Assembly (NCBI GenBank): GCA_001692895.1
Contig: KV748234.1
Span: 620,001-684,000, forward strand
Reading direction: 5' to 3'
DNA: 64,000 bases
Source of the DNA: Cenococcum geophilum 1.58
Taxonomy: Eukaryota; Ascomycota; Dothideomycetes; Gloniales; Gloniaceae
Shown: positions 13,924-26,590 of the stretch, piece by piece
Numbering within the stretch: the stretch's first letter is position 1
Layout of the letters: every line of letters begins with the position of its first letter
Position numbers and translations under genes: made by a program
Notes under the pieces: generated by a model
The model's database searches: none
What the model saw: only the letters and a program-made list of their open reading frames with translations
Told to the model about the DNA's origin: nothing

Positions 13924-14334
13924 TATAACGAAGCCTTGTAGGAGATACTACTGTAAATATATTAATAGGCTAGGTATATAGATAATAATAACTAGTAGAG
14001 TAGTTACCTAATAGATTAACTCTAATTATATTCTAAGATTTACTATAAAGAAGAGAACTATCTAGGTAGGTACTGTAGTCCTTTAAATATATAATACTGC
14101 GCCTATAAAGTATACTAAGTATATTAGTATATTAGTACGTTAATACATTACATTCCTATATTCCTATATTTCTACATTCCAAACTTATAACGTAACTAAC
14201 TATATAACTTAGCTACTTCTTATTTTATAGCTTAATTGGTTTTAGTGCCTATTATACTATCTTAATTAACCTATTTATATCTCTTCTTAGTAGTCGTACT
14301 ACTGCTAATATAAGGTTTGTAATAAAGGGAGCTT
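13924..14334 (-). repeat. 5' LTR of element B1
   Basis: A 411-base LTR in minus orientation: tataacgaagcc at its left edge and ggtttgtaata at its right edge. It matches the forward LTR at 23744-24163. With 7244-7389 it brackets B1. Confidence 0.85.
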
Positions 14335-14635
14335 ATAAAAAGGTACTAAGGGTTAGCTAAAGGCTAGCCTTAAAGCTTATAAAATACTTTATAGGCTAAA
14401 CTATAGTTTACTTATAATAGAGGTCCTACTAATAGAGCTTAAAAGGTTAAACGCCCTTAAAAAGATATAGCTACCCTAGAGGCTATTTAATTGCTCTTTA
14501 ATAACTATTTAAAGAACTAACGGCTAGTTATTAAAGCTATAGCTACTACCCTCTCTTTTAAATAAAATATAATTAAGGCCTACGGCCTAATTAGCTAAAG
14601 GGCTACTAAGACTAAACTATAGGCGGTTATCTTTT
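14335..14635. other. Unassigned spacer
   Basis: This RIP-altered stretch between the B1 LTR and a Copia-type LTR shows a lysine- and leucine-rich coding-like stretch on the plus strand. I cannot assign a family. No LTR or terminal repeat is visible. Confidence 0.4.
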
Positions 14636-14801
14636 TGTTGGGAATAAGGCAAGTGGTTATTACGTAACGCCACGGCACTAGCGTAACGAGGAGTCTTAAG
14701 CTCCTCGCCCTTCCTTATTCCAATTAATAAGCTTTATTAACTAATATTACTATAACCTACTTAAGTAGTTATTATTAGTAAGTCACCCTATATAACTAAC
14801 A
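14636..14801 (+). repeat. Copia-type LTR, plus orientation
   Basis: Starts tgttgggaataaggcaag, a typical Ty1/Copia LTR start, and ends near ctaaca. It contains an imperfect hairpin around cttaagctcctcgccc. The same LTR occurs in reverse at 16632-16832. It is not paired in direct orientation, so it is a fragment or one side of a rearranged element. Confidence 0.65.
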
Positions 14802-16631
14802 CTNATTAGTAATTAAATATATAGTTAACTATAGAGCAGCTAGGTTTTTAAATAGAAGAGACAGTCTTATATAGGGGTGCTATATACGCTTATATAGAAT
14901 AGATCCTGGCGATACTATACTACCTTAGACTTGCGGAAAACTAGTAATAAAAGTGTTACTAAGTACTAGGAGATACTAAGTTGCGTCTATTATATAAAAT
15001 AACCACGTTTATAAAGATTTAGTTAAGTACTTTAGGTTAGAAGTATTACTAAACCTAGGGTCCTAAGTCAACGTCTAAAACGCGTTAAATAATTACCTTA
15101 ACACCCTCCGTGTACCTTCGCAGATCTTAAAATTATAATTAATACTTAAATCCACCTACAAATGTCCGCTATTATGGCGTTAACCTACCTAAAAAAGTAT
15201 AAGGACGATATTAACCTAGAGATATAGAATACCGATATAACTAACCTTAAAGATGCGAACTAGCAAGACTTAAACGGATTTTTATTACACCGTATAGTAT
15301 ACTATAAAGACAGCGAATATAATAACACTATATTATGGTACTATATAAGGGAGGACTTTATTAAATAGATAAAGGGAACATAGACTCCTATAAAGAAGGA
15401 TATTATATAAAACTTCTATAACTTCTTATAGAAGTATAGAGTGTTTATACCTATAGATAGGGGTACTATTAGAGACAATATTTAGGAGCAGGTTATTAAC
15501 GTAAAAGAAGAGTATAAATAGACTCTATAAGAGATTAAACACCAACTACGCACTATAAGGAAGCTTAACTTATAATAGAACTTAATAGTACTAGTAGTAT
15601 TAAATTTTAACCTTATTACAACAGTTATAAAAGACCTATAGTTTTACTCTAAGTATATTATATAGTTCTCCTTTAAACTTCTTCTCTTTATCCAAATATA
15701 CCTTTATTAGATTCGTAACTTCTTATAATAGAGATTTACCAGTTAGTTAAAATAGAGGAGTTAAAGGCGGCGGAGAAGGTAAAGAAAGAGTACCTTTAGG
15801 TAGGAGAGTAGCGTTCTAGGGGTTTCGTTCTAAATTAAAGTTGCCTTTTAAAGAATATAGGTTAGTTTTAGGTTTCTATAGTTAACGGATAATCTTAGCT
15901 TCTATCTATACTAGTTTTTCTATACTAAGAATAACAGCCTAAATATTACTAGTAATTGGGTTACTATTCTTAGTAATATATACCCTATTCCTACGGAGGA
16001 AGTCTTAAAAATCCTAAACAATATTAACATTTCTAAGTGCCTAGGTGTCAGCGGTCTATCCTATAAAATCCTCCCTAAAATATTCCTATAGCTATAAATC
16101 GGTATAGTAGCTATCTTAGTAGAATAGAATATAGTATAGAAGAAAGCTATTAACTTATTTTACGGTATAAGTTATTATATTAATGGTAAATTTATCCCAA
16201 TTTTTATTAATAAGTTTTGCGTATATAGCTACCCTTAGTAGTAAGGAGTCTTTCTAGTTATTTAGAGTAGCTATGTTTTTAGAGGAAGGGAAATATTATT
16301 GGTATAGGGATTATCATTTAGTACGCGTTCGTAACGAGAATCTATAATTATTAGGCTTAGGACTAGTTCTAGCCTTAAATTGCAAAGACTTATAAAGCGT
16401 GTTATTTTATATAATAAACGCAAGAATCTGTAATCTAGGAGAGGCTTAAGACCAGTTTTAGCCTTTTAAATCCTTAGATTTATAAAAGAGTTTTATTTAA
16501 GGTTTAGGACCAGTTCTAACCTTAAAAAACAGCTTCCTCTAGCACGAGTAGTACTAGTACAGTAGCTTATCTCTTTTTAGTAGAATACCTAGCTATTTTA
16601 TAGTATAATAGTAAAGTTAACTACTAATTAG
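14802..16631 (+). mobile_element. Decayed coding stretch with LINE-like reverse transcriptase, between inverted Copia LTRs
   Basis: Both ends (to about 14990 and from about 16560) resemble Copia leader sequence in opposite orientation. A plus-strand lysine-rich coding-like stretch runs about 15162-15660, which I do not recognise. At about 15950-16110 the plus strand reads ILNNINISKCLGVSGLSYK, resembling the KAPGPDG block at the start of non-LTR (Tad/I-type) reverse transcriptases; stops interrupt the frame soon after. About three copies of a 75-base unit containing gaccagttctagcctt lie near 16346-16530. A LINE fragment is the best guess. Confidence 0.4.
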
Positions 16632-16832
16632 TATTAGTAATATAAGGTGATATTACATATCTATAAGTTGTAGGTAGTATAATTATTATTATTCTGTGTT
16701 CTTCTTGCTTAAGAAAGGGCGAGGAGCTTAAGGCTCCTTGCTACGCTAGTGCCGCGGCGACACGTAATAGCAGCTTACCTTACGTAACGGCAACTTGCCT
16801 TACGTGATATTAACTTGCCTATATTCCTAATA
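16632..16832 (-). repeat. Copia-type LTR, minus orientation
   Basis: Reverse complement of the LTR at 14636, with its start at the right edge (attcctaata). It keeps the same hairpin around gcgaggagcttaaggctcc. It abuts the truncated 5' end of B2 at 16833. No target duplication is visible on the two outer flanks. Confidence 0.6.
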
Positions 16833-19800
16833 GAGAGTAAAGCTAATAACATCTATAAACTAAATAGCTTATATAGGACTATTTTTAATAGGAAGGGTAC
16901 TAAAGTAGTTTAAGCCTTACCTTACGAAGATATAAGAGAGCGGTATAGTAACTATTAACTAAGAAGTATAATATATATTTACTAGTTAGAGTAGGTTCGC
17001 GGAATAATTAATATAAATATTTAGAGACCTAGAGGCAACTACTATAGTAGAAAAAAAGCTTTAAAACCTAGTATAACAAACCTTAGCAATTAAATATATA
17101 ATGTAGTTTTAGATATTAGTTATATAAGTTAAATAGAATAATAAGGCGCTTATAGTATAGTATAAACAGGGACTTAAAGTAAAAGTCTAAGATGTAATTA
17201 TCGTAATAGAAAATGCAGATACTCTTAGGGAATTAATTAATTAAGTAATTAAGATTAATAATAGGATCTACTAAAGAAAATAGACTAAAAAGGGTTAGGA
17301 TAGAGTTCTATAGTTATATAAGGCGCAGAATACGCAATAATAAAGTTAAAACTAGAAACTATAGTATAGCGTAGAGCCAATGAACCTAAGCGGTACTGAA
17401 GAAAATGGAAAATAGAATAAGAAACTATAAAAACCTAAAGGATAAGGTTTAAATAATTAAAGGTTTAAGGAGTAGAGGCTAAACTAGGGATCTTAGTAGT
17501 AGTAGAAGACGTTTAGGTGGACTCTATAGTAGGAAAAATAGTTTAAAGAAGGAGCTTATATAAATTACGGAAAATAAGGTTACTTTATTAGAGACTATAA
17601 AGATAGTTAAGGGCACTATATGGTAAAAGGAATAAGACTAGTAGACAATATATATAAATAAAGGGGCAATAGTATACTATAAGGAGCTAAAGAGTGTTTA
17701 ATTAAGAGTTTTACGTTTTGTTATAATAACGTATACTAAATTTATAAGGACACTAAGTACGGCGTAAGCTATAAGCCATAAGAGCCAAAATTATTAGAGT
17801 TTAAAGAAACTAACGAACTATCTCGCAGATTGGATATTAAGTACGATAAATTTAATATAGGCGAAGTATTTAGTAACAATAAGGTAACAAAGGTAGCTTA
17901 CTAAAAGTATATAAACCCTAGAAATATTATACTAGAAGTAGAGACTAAGACTACTATAAAGTAAGGGTTAGTAATAGAAATTATAATACTATTAGATACG
18001 GCATCCATCGCTTTATAAGACGGAAGGAGAAATATTTAAGAAAATGGATTAAGTAAGCAGATAACTGCTAGTGCTAACTTACCACTTAATAAAGGTAAAA
18101 GGCCATATACTAAAGATTCTTAAGAAGAGATAGAATATGCTTAAGGACCTATAATAGATAATAACTAATAGAACAGAGTAATGGCTTAGTTTAGTAATAT
18201 ATAAATAAGCTTAGGACGAAGTTTCCTAAAGGTATAAGATTCTTAAGATAAGATAAGTAAGATTTAAAACTCTTACGATAAGATAAGAATACTGTAAAAG
18301 CTGAGTTAGACTAAGGCTAGAGCTAAGCTTAAGAAGGAAGTAAGCTTAGGATTAAGAATTCTATGGAACTAAGATTTTAATATATAAATAAGAAAATTAA
18401 CAATAAGATTAAAAAGTAAAAAGACTTTAAGGATTTACTTATAAGGCGAAAAATAAAGAAAACTATAGAGGAATTTAGGTAGAGAATCCTTATATAGTAA
18501 GAATAAAAACTAGACCAAAGAACTAGTATACTAGGCCGTATAAGGAATAGAGCACCTATATAAAGAATAACTAATAGGCCTAAAATAGGCACGCTAAGAG
18601 TAAAGTGGCTTACTAAACTAGAACAAGAAGAGGATCTAGAAATCCCTACTAGGTTTAAAGAACGGTATATAAAGGGCTATTATAATATAGTAATAAGAAG
18701 ATACTTTCTTACGGATAAGCCGTATATACTCTAATAACTATACTAAAAGTGGTATAGATAGCAATATAATAATAAGTAGGAAGATTTTTATATATAGTTA
18801 AATAAGCAAGTTATTTAGGACTACCCTATTATGGAAAAAGCTATAAGTTATATTAAGGGAGCCTTAATTATAATATTAAAGGATCTAAAGAAATAATTAG
18901 AGGACTAGAAAAGCGAAAGGCAAATTTTAGTACCTATAAATAAAGTTATAACGTTTAGATTAATATAATAGAGGTTTAAACTTAAGAAATAAAGATAAGT
19001 TAAGAGTTAACCTAAAACACCTAGTATATTATACGCTATTATAGATTATATATATAGATAATATATATAATATATATAAAAATCCAAAGAAAAAGAATTA
19101 GAAGTATCTTATAAGGATATATTAGGCACTAAATAAGCAATAGTATAAAAATACTAAGTATATATATAGATGGCATCTAATAAAAGTTTAGAAGTTAGAA
19201 GACTTAATATTTTAACTAAAAAGATTCCTTACGGAAGAATGCTTAAATAGATAATAGTAGTAGGAGTACCTAGAAAATATATATCTATAGTATATAGAGG
19301 ATAAAAAGCAAACTAGGTATTAGCTAAAGAGTAAGCTAAGTATAATAGAATTAAGTAACTAATAGTTAGGAAAAGTAGAGGCTTATAAAACTAAAGGAAG
19401 CTAGTAGTAAAGCCTTAAACCCTTAAAGGAATTTAAGGATAATACCTAAATTTATAAGTTAACTGGTAAAATTAATAGTTTAAAGTATTAATAGATAGTG
19501 GAGTAATAAGGAACTATATCTTATTAACAGCAGTAAAATAAATAGGACTACCTTATAAATAGAAGGAGTACCCTTACTTACTAGTTATAATTTTAGGAGA
19601 TTTAATAGCCTATAGAGGAGGTATTATTAACCTTAAAATAGGACCTATTTAGATAACTATTAAAGGGAGATAAATTAAGATATCTTTTAATATCCTACCA
19701 TTAGGACGGGATAAGGTAGTATTAGGTATGCCTTAGTTATAGAAATATAATCTAAAGATTAATTAGGTTATAGGTTAGGTTAATATTAAAAATACTTAAT

Positions 19801-22800
19801 ACTATAAAATATAATAATAGATTAAGTTAATATAGTACTAAGTAGAAGTAATATATAAAGAGACTAAGCAAGGCTTAAGTTATATACTAAAGAGATATTA
19901 TAAATATAGTAAGAAACTATAGAGCCTAAAAAGTAAAAAGCTAGTAGATTATATAGTATAGAACTATAAAATAGAATTAAAACTAGAAATAAGTCTAAGG
20001 TTTTTCCTAACCTATAAGCTTACTTAAGAGGAGTTAAAGCACTTAAAGAGTTTATCTAGGAGAACTTACGAAAGGGATATATTAAACTATTATAGTTATT
20101 AGCGGGATATCTAGTACTATTCGTACTAAAGAAAAATGGGAAATTTAGGTTATATATTAACTATAAATAGTTAAACAACATTACTTAAAAGGATAGGTAT
20201 TCTTTATCCTTAATTAGCAAAATATAAGATAGGATAAGTAATATATAAATCTTTATAAAGATAGATCTAAGATAGGCGTACTATTAGATTAGAATTAAGG
20301 AAGGCAATAAATAAAAGGCAGCCTTTAGGTTAAAAAAAAGGACTATATAAACTATTAGTTATATAATTTAGGTTAATAAATGCACCAGCGATATTTTAAA
20401 AGAGAATTAATAGTATATTAGGAGAACACCTTAATAAGTTTATTATAGTATATCTTACTATTATTATTATTTACTTAATAACTAAGGAAGAATATAGGGA
20501 ATATATTAAATAGGTCTTAAAGAGACTATAAAAAAATAGACGCTAGTAGTAATTAAGAAATGCGAGTTCTTTACTAAAAAGACCGATTTTATTAAATTTG
20601 TTGTTAAATTAGGTTATATTAGTATAGACCTAAAGAAAAATAAAGCTATAGTAAATTGGCAAGAATTAGAAAATGTAATATAGTTAAGGTTATTTTTAAG
20701 GGGTTGTAATTACTATAGAAGGTTTATAGCAAAATAGTTAAAGAATATTAAACTATTTACTAGACTTAAAAAGAAAGAAAAACTATAGGTATAGGGGGAC
20801 GAGCAGAGGAAGCTGTTTAAAAAACTTAAAGAGCTATTTACCTAGGAGCTAATCCTTAAGATCTATTAACTAGTACTAGACACGGTTATAAAAACGGACG
20901 TGTTAAACTTTATACTAGGAGTATATATACTCTAGAAGTATAGAAATGTATAGAATTTAGTAGCATACTATAATTAAAAGATAACACTACTGGAACTAAA
21001 CTATAACATTTATAATAAGGAGTTATTAGGCATAGTTATAGCACTAAAAAATAGAGAGTATTCTTATAAGGCGTAAAAAAAAAATTTATAGTTAAGATGG
21101 ATTATAAAAACCTAACGGGGTTCCTATTAATAAAAGAACTTAATTAGAGATAAGTTAGATAGATAAAGATGCTTATAGAATACTATTTTAAGATTTAGTA
21201 TATTAAGGGAACTAAAAATATAAGAGTAGATATACTTAGTAGAGAGGCTAAATTATAAAATAATAAGAAACTATTAAAAGTAATACTACGTAAAAATAAG
21301 GACGGATTAATTAGATATAATTACCTTAAGCTAGTAATAACTTAAGAGGATAATAAACTAGGAAGAGTCTATAAGATACTAAAGAGCTTTTAGGTATAAA
21401 GAATTCTAAAAGTATAACTAGAGGATTTATAAATAGATATATACAAAAATTAAGAAGTAAAGTATATCCTAAAGAGTATAGCAGAGTATTTTATAAAAGA
21501 TTTTTATAAGGAAATAACTTAGGGACATAATAGAGTAATATGCTTAGTGTTAAGACTTTAAGAAAAATATATTATTAACGGAATTTAGGGCATAGCTAGA
21601 AAAGTAATAAAAGAGTATTTAAATTGCTAAAGAAATAAACTAATAAGGTATAAGCTATATAGAGGGCTATAACCTATTAAAATACTAGAAAGACTATAGA
21701 AGGTTATATTATAGGACTTTATTATTAAGTTACTAAAATTAAGAGATCCTATTACTAGATAAGAGTATAATATAATCTTAGTAATAGTAGACAAGTTAAC
21801 TAAATAGGGCTACTTTATAGCATATATAGAAGAAATCTTAGTAGAAGACGTTGCTAAAATCTATATTAAAGAAGTATTTATAAGATATAAAGTACTAAGC
21901 AAAATTATATTAGATAGAGATTTAAGATTTATAGTAGTATTTTAAGAGGTATTCTTAGCGGAATAAGGAGTTAGGGTAGTAACTTTTACCGTATATTATT
22001 TATAGACAAATAAATAAATAGAAAGATTAAATTAGACACTAGAGCAGTAATTAAGACATTATATTAATTACGCATAAAACAATTAGGTATTGCTATTACT
22101 AGTTATATAGTTTATATATAACACTATAGAAGGGAATAGGTATATTACTATTTAAAGCAAATTATAGATATAAGCTAAGGATATCGTTATTATTATAATA
22201 AGTAAAGAAAAAAATTAAGATACTAATAAATCTTTACGTAGACCTTATAGAATTATTAAAGATAGTATAAGAAAAGATAAAAAAGTACTATAATACTAAA
22301 AGATCTAAGGGACTAGATCTTAAGGAGGGGGATAAAGTATAGCTACTATATAAAAATTTTAAGTGTTAATAACCAAGTAAAAATTTAAACTATATTAGAC
22401 TAGAACCTTTTAAAATTATATAAAGGGTTTTATTAGTTATATTTAAACTAAACTTACTAGCTAAGATAAAGATCTACCCTATATAATATATTATAATGCT
22501 ATAGCTAGTATATAGGAATATTAAGCCACTAATTTATAAAGCAGATATATATAGAGGGTAAAAAGAAGATAAATAGTAAGTTTTAAAGATTATTAGTTAT
22601 AAGGACATTAATAATAAAATATAGTATAAGGTAAAATGGATAAGCTATAACGAGACTACCTAAAAACTACTATAGAATTTAATAATAATTCATTGCTTAA
22701 CGTCCGATTCGGATCCCTATTGGGCCCACACGGACTACTCCTTATTTATATATAGGGAGAAAACTCAACTTTAGAAAGACTCAACTTGAGAAAACCCTAT

Positions 22801-23743
22801 AATCCATCTCCTTACCTTTTAGGACTCGCTTATAAGGCGCCTACGAGGCGCCTACAAGTTACCTGTAGTGCTCCTACTACCTTACTTTTTAACCTCCTTA
22901 GGAACTACTACTGCCGTAATAAGCCTACGGACGCGCTAGTACCGCATACTTTATACTATAGAATTTAAAGAACACTATAGAAAAGGTATAAGAGTATTAA
23001 AAGAAAATAGGTTAGGTAATATTAAAAAGGAGCTAAAGATAAAAGGATTAGTTAAAGATAATAAACTAGCCAGGTTATCTAAGGGATCTACTATTAGCAT
23101 ATAAACTATTTCCGCCTCTTCTTAATTTAAATCCTTTTTAGTCTTTTTAGCCTTAAGCCTAGACAGACCTTACTCTACTAAATGCAACTCCTTTAAGCGT
23201 ACCTTTTTATAGACCTTTATTAGACGGCTTAGGCGAGTATAAGTATTTAGTTAAACTTTTAGAGCTTAAAACGCCTTATTAAAATAATAATAACCCTTAA
23301 TAAGGGCCTTAACTAGCTTACTCTTTAGTCTTTTAGCCACTACTAATATATAAGACCCTAAGATAAATTAGATAAGGAACTAGACGGTTATAAAGATTAA
23401 TAAAACGCGTATATTTAGCATTAGAGATAGATTAAACGTTATAGAATAATTATATATTCGCTTACGTATACTTAGTATAAAAAGAAAGTTAGCAACTAGA
23501 TAGAGCCGCGATTATAATATATATTAACTTTTTCTCTATATAATAAGAATAGGATAGTATAGCTTTATTAAGTAAACGGATAAATATTACTAGTTAATTA
23601 TAATAATTAAACATAGAGGATCTAATAGGAGGCATTAAGAATAATAAAGGTTATTAAATTAAAGATAAGAATACTATACCTCTAATAAACAACTTAGAAA
23701 TAGAAGGTATCTTTAAGAATAAAGATAAAGAGGAGGGGAATAG
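16833..23743 (+). mobile_element. Ty3/Gypsy element B2, internal region
   Basis: Forward family-B element starting inside gag; its 5' LTR and gag start are lost at the Copia LTR junction. In order: gag with CCHC knuckle near 17550-17600, a long extra segment to about 19470, protease near 19480-19520, reverse transcriptase with its YLDD-type box near 20450-20480, RNase H, integrase near 21600-22300, a 3' untranslated part with a short foreign insertion at 22683-22953, and a purine tract before the LTR. Fossil, with very many breaks. Confidence 0.9.
22683..22953. mobile_element. 271-bp insertion with 15-base target duplication
   Basis: The 15-mer tactatagaatttaa occurs at 22668-22682 and 22954-22968, and B2 reads through once the stretch between is removed. 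The insert is rich in CpA/TpG, unlike its host. A target duplication of this length with an AAT-like simple tail at one end (taataatt) fits a SINE or LINE-derived retroposon on the minus strand. I do not see clear pol III A and B boxes, so the class is unproven. A 60-codon open frame inside it is not convincing as a gene. Confidence 0.65.
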
Positions 23744-24163
23744 TATTACGGACCTTATATTAGCAGTAGTACGACTACTAAGAAAAGATATAAATAGGTT
23801 ATTTAAGATAGTACGGGAGGTGCTAGAATTAGTTAAGCTATAGGAAATAGGGTAGCTAAGTTATATAGCTAGTTACGTTATAAGTTTAGAATATAAGAAC
23901 GTGGAAATATAGGAATATAATATACTAATGTACTAATATCCCAACGTACTTAGTATATTTCTTAGGCATAGTATTATATATTTAAAGGACCATAGTCCCT
24001 ACTTAGATAGTTCTCTTCTTTATAGTAAATCTTAAAATATAATTAGAGTTAATCTATTAGGTAACTACTCTACTAGTTATATTTACGTTATTAACTATTC
24101 TATACCTATATACCTAGCCCATTAATAAGTTTACCGTAATATTTCCTATAAGGCTTTATTACA
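23744..24163 (+). repeat. 3' LTR of element B2
   Basis: A 420-base LTR starting tattacggacc just after a purine tract and ending ggctttattaca. It matches 13924-14334 in reverse. Confidence 0.85.
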
Positions 24164-25540
24164 CAATTACTTTAAGTAAGTTAATAAAAGGCTTAGCCCT
24201 AGTGTAATTATATAGCGGGCTTATAGATTCTAGGAGCCGTAAGGGCCGTAAACTATCATTGACTTTATAATCTTAGTAAGATAACTAGTAAAATCGTCCT
24301 CTAGCTATAAAAGCTCCACGGATATAAAATAGTTAAAAATAGCTAGGTTTAGCAGCCTATTACAGTTATACGGATATAGAAAAAGTAGTAGGTATAGATA
24401 AGGAAAGCCCCGTTTTTAATACTTAATGCGTTAAGAAATTTTAATATATAATCTTAGAACTTTATAACATACTCTATAGGTAAGCGGCCTATATAGGTAA
24501 GCGGCCCACCTTAAAAATTAGAAAAATTACACCTTAATATCTTAACAACCACTTTATAATAAATTCTAATACTTTAGATTTAGACTTTTATATATACTTT
24601 ATAACTTTTATTAAAGTTGCATCGTAAATAGGTTAGTAGTTTTTAAGATATTATAACTTAGGGGCCAAAATAAGGCTAAATTACTATATTTTAAAAACCA
24701 CTAATCTATTTACGATGCAACCTTAATAAAAGCTATAGAGTATATATAAAAGTCTAAACCCAAATTTTTAGAATTTATTATTAAGTGGTTGTTAAGATAT
24801 TAAGGTGCAGTTTTTCCAATTTTTGGTAAGGTTTTAAGGTAGGCCGCTTACCTATAGAGTACGTTATTAGCTAAAATATATAAATAAGTATAAAGATAAA
24901 TAAAGTGGCCTTTAAAATATAATTAATTACCTCTTATAGTAGTTAACTAGTTAATTAGTAGAGATATATTACTCTTTAGCAGTGTCGCGTTCTATTAATA
25001 AGTCAACCCTCCTATATTTTCGTACTAGAGATCCTTAAATAGCAGATAAGATAATAAGCCTAATAGGGGTTATATAACGCTAGTAGGGGTTTAATAAGGC
25101 TAGCAGGGGTTGTTATAAGGGGGTAACATAAGCGGGCTAGCTGCCCTCCCTACTAGCGTTCGTGCGGTATTAGCTATATAAAGTATAGCTCTTATAGTAA
25201 TCTAATAATTTATAAGCAGCTAAAGAAGCTATAAGAGTATAACCTAGAGGTAATATAAAGTAATTAAAATGCGAGATATAATATATATCTTAATATACAT
25301 CTTAATATACATCTTAAAATGCTAAATCTTATACGTTATAAACGTGGCCACTATTTACCTCTAATTAGCTATTTAGTTCTTTGAAATATAGAAACTCGGC
25401 TCTTTTTACGCGAGCGTAATATTATATATTCTCTTAATTGCTATGCTAATTAAGCTTATAAGAAGATCGGCAGCTCTCTTAGTATCATTTACAGTGTAAT
25501 CTCTACCTCCCTTTAAAAGGATACCTAGACCCCTTAAAAG
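24164..25540 (-). repeat. Decayed copy of the 34.6-34.9 kb repeat, with flanking spacer
   Basis: About 24390-25110, leaving out the MITE at 24472-24859, is the reverse complement of about 34560-34910. Shared landmarks are a block containing agttaactagttaa and two or three copies of taggggtt-containing units. This is therefore an RIP-altered copy of part of the nested transposon at 34517-35699. The rest (24164-24390 and 25110-25540) shows a short atcttaatatac tandem near 25280-25318 but no gene that I can see. Confidence 0.6.
24472..24859. mobile_element. 388-bp palindromic MITE flanked by TA
   Basis: The ends are ctctataggtaagcggcc and its reverse complement, flanked by TA on both sides (24470-24471 and 24860-24861). 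Most of the length folds back on itself: the arm around 24600-24640 pairs with 24700-24740. A TA duplication with long inverted repeats fits a Tc1/mariner-type MITE. The left arm carries a tandem duplication of its ataggtaagcggcc segment. It has no coding capacity and lies inside an older repeat. Confidence 0.8.
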
Positions 25541-25810
25541 CAGAGAGGAAGAAAGCTAAATATTAATACTCTAATAAAAGAGCGCCTTATTGCGCGTATT
25601 AAGCTTAATCGTTTCCACCAACAAAAGCTATTTAAAGAGATTGTATTCCTAGAGGGCGTCTCTACCTACAAGCGATCTCTATATAAAGCCTTTAAAAAAA
25701 GTAATATTTTCGCCGCATTATAATAGAGAAGCCTCTTATTATACCTAAGCAATAAAAGGCGAGGCTAAAATAGGCGTATTCTTACCTCAAATGGACTCCT
25801 AAGATATAGG
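25540..25810 (+). mobile_element. Tc1/mariner transposase fragment
   Basis: A plus-strand stretch reads as the N-terminal DNA-binding half of a fungal Tc1-type transposase. It includes an LNRFHQQKLFKEI block and a GVSTYKRSLYKAFKK helix-turn-helix-like block, then, after a frame change, an EKPL block and a YLKWTP block. In this family those precede the first catalytic aspartate. It stops at the LTR at 25820, and no catalytic motif is seen to the right. Confidence 0.6.
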
Positions 25811-25819
25811 TAGCAGTAA

Positions 25820-26006
25820 TATTACAGCGCTATAATAAAGTAGACTAAATAACTACGTTATAGTATAAAGAGGAGAAGAAGGTAGAAGGGGGGTATTATA
25901 TATAAATAGTAGTGCCGGCCGCTAAGGCACTAGTAATAGGCTAGCTAATAGTAAGAAATAGTATAAGACAGTATAAAACAGTATGTATTAGGTTAGTGCC
26001 GTAATA
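25820..26006 (-). repeat. Family-C LTR, minus orientation (apparently solo)
   Basis: A 187-base block matching the LTR at 11823-12018 in reverse complement, with edges tattacagcgc and gtgccgtaata. No internal family-C sequence adjoins it, so it looks like a solo LTR. The five bases on either side do not match, so no target duplication is seen. Confidence 0.7.
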
Positions 26007-26590
26007 ATACTCCTCTCCCCTAAATAGTTTAGTCCCTAAATTAAATAAATAACTCTAAAATAGGCAGTGTATAGGGTTGCCTATTTTTTACTATAAAGAT
26101 ATTAGTTCCACTTACTGCCCTTAACTAAATTAATAGCGATTTTCCGTACCGGGCATAGAAATCCTAATTAGTTAGTTTAGTAAGTAAGGTTAGTAAAACT
26201 CTATACTGCTACCTAAATTAATCCGCGTAGCGTTTCTTGGCAAGAATCTAGCTAATTAAATAAATTTAACCGCCGGTTAAAGTTCTATAACATCTTAACT
26301 ACTATAAATTTTAACACTGTGGTCGGCTATAACCTTAGCATAGCTTTTCCTTATATTATACCTAGTCTAGGGGTTTTAGTTTCTTAGGGTATTACTTATA
26401 AAAGCGCTATATAGCTTATTTGCAACCCTTTAGGTCTTCTTTTAGCTGCTAGGTTATATCCTTATAATATTTTTATTTAATCTTATAAATTAGGCCTTAG
26501 GGGTCTTTATTATCTACATTAAGGATTTTCTTAAACTCTTATTTATCTTTTATATTACTATTATTATCTCTCTTTACTACTCGTCCTTCC
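26007..26590. other. Unassigned AT-rich spacer
   Basis: I recognise no element end or motif here. About 26265-26310 is similar in reverse to 30455-30485 (around ggttaaagtt), so a short repeat is shared with the region right of A4. No coding frame is convincing. Confidence 0.35.

Noticed and set aside
22786-22968. 60-codon open frame inside the 271-bp insertion
   Set aside because: It runs through one copy of the target duplication, which an independent gene would not do, and it has no recognisable features.
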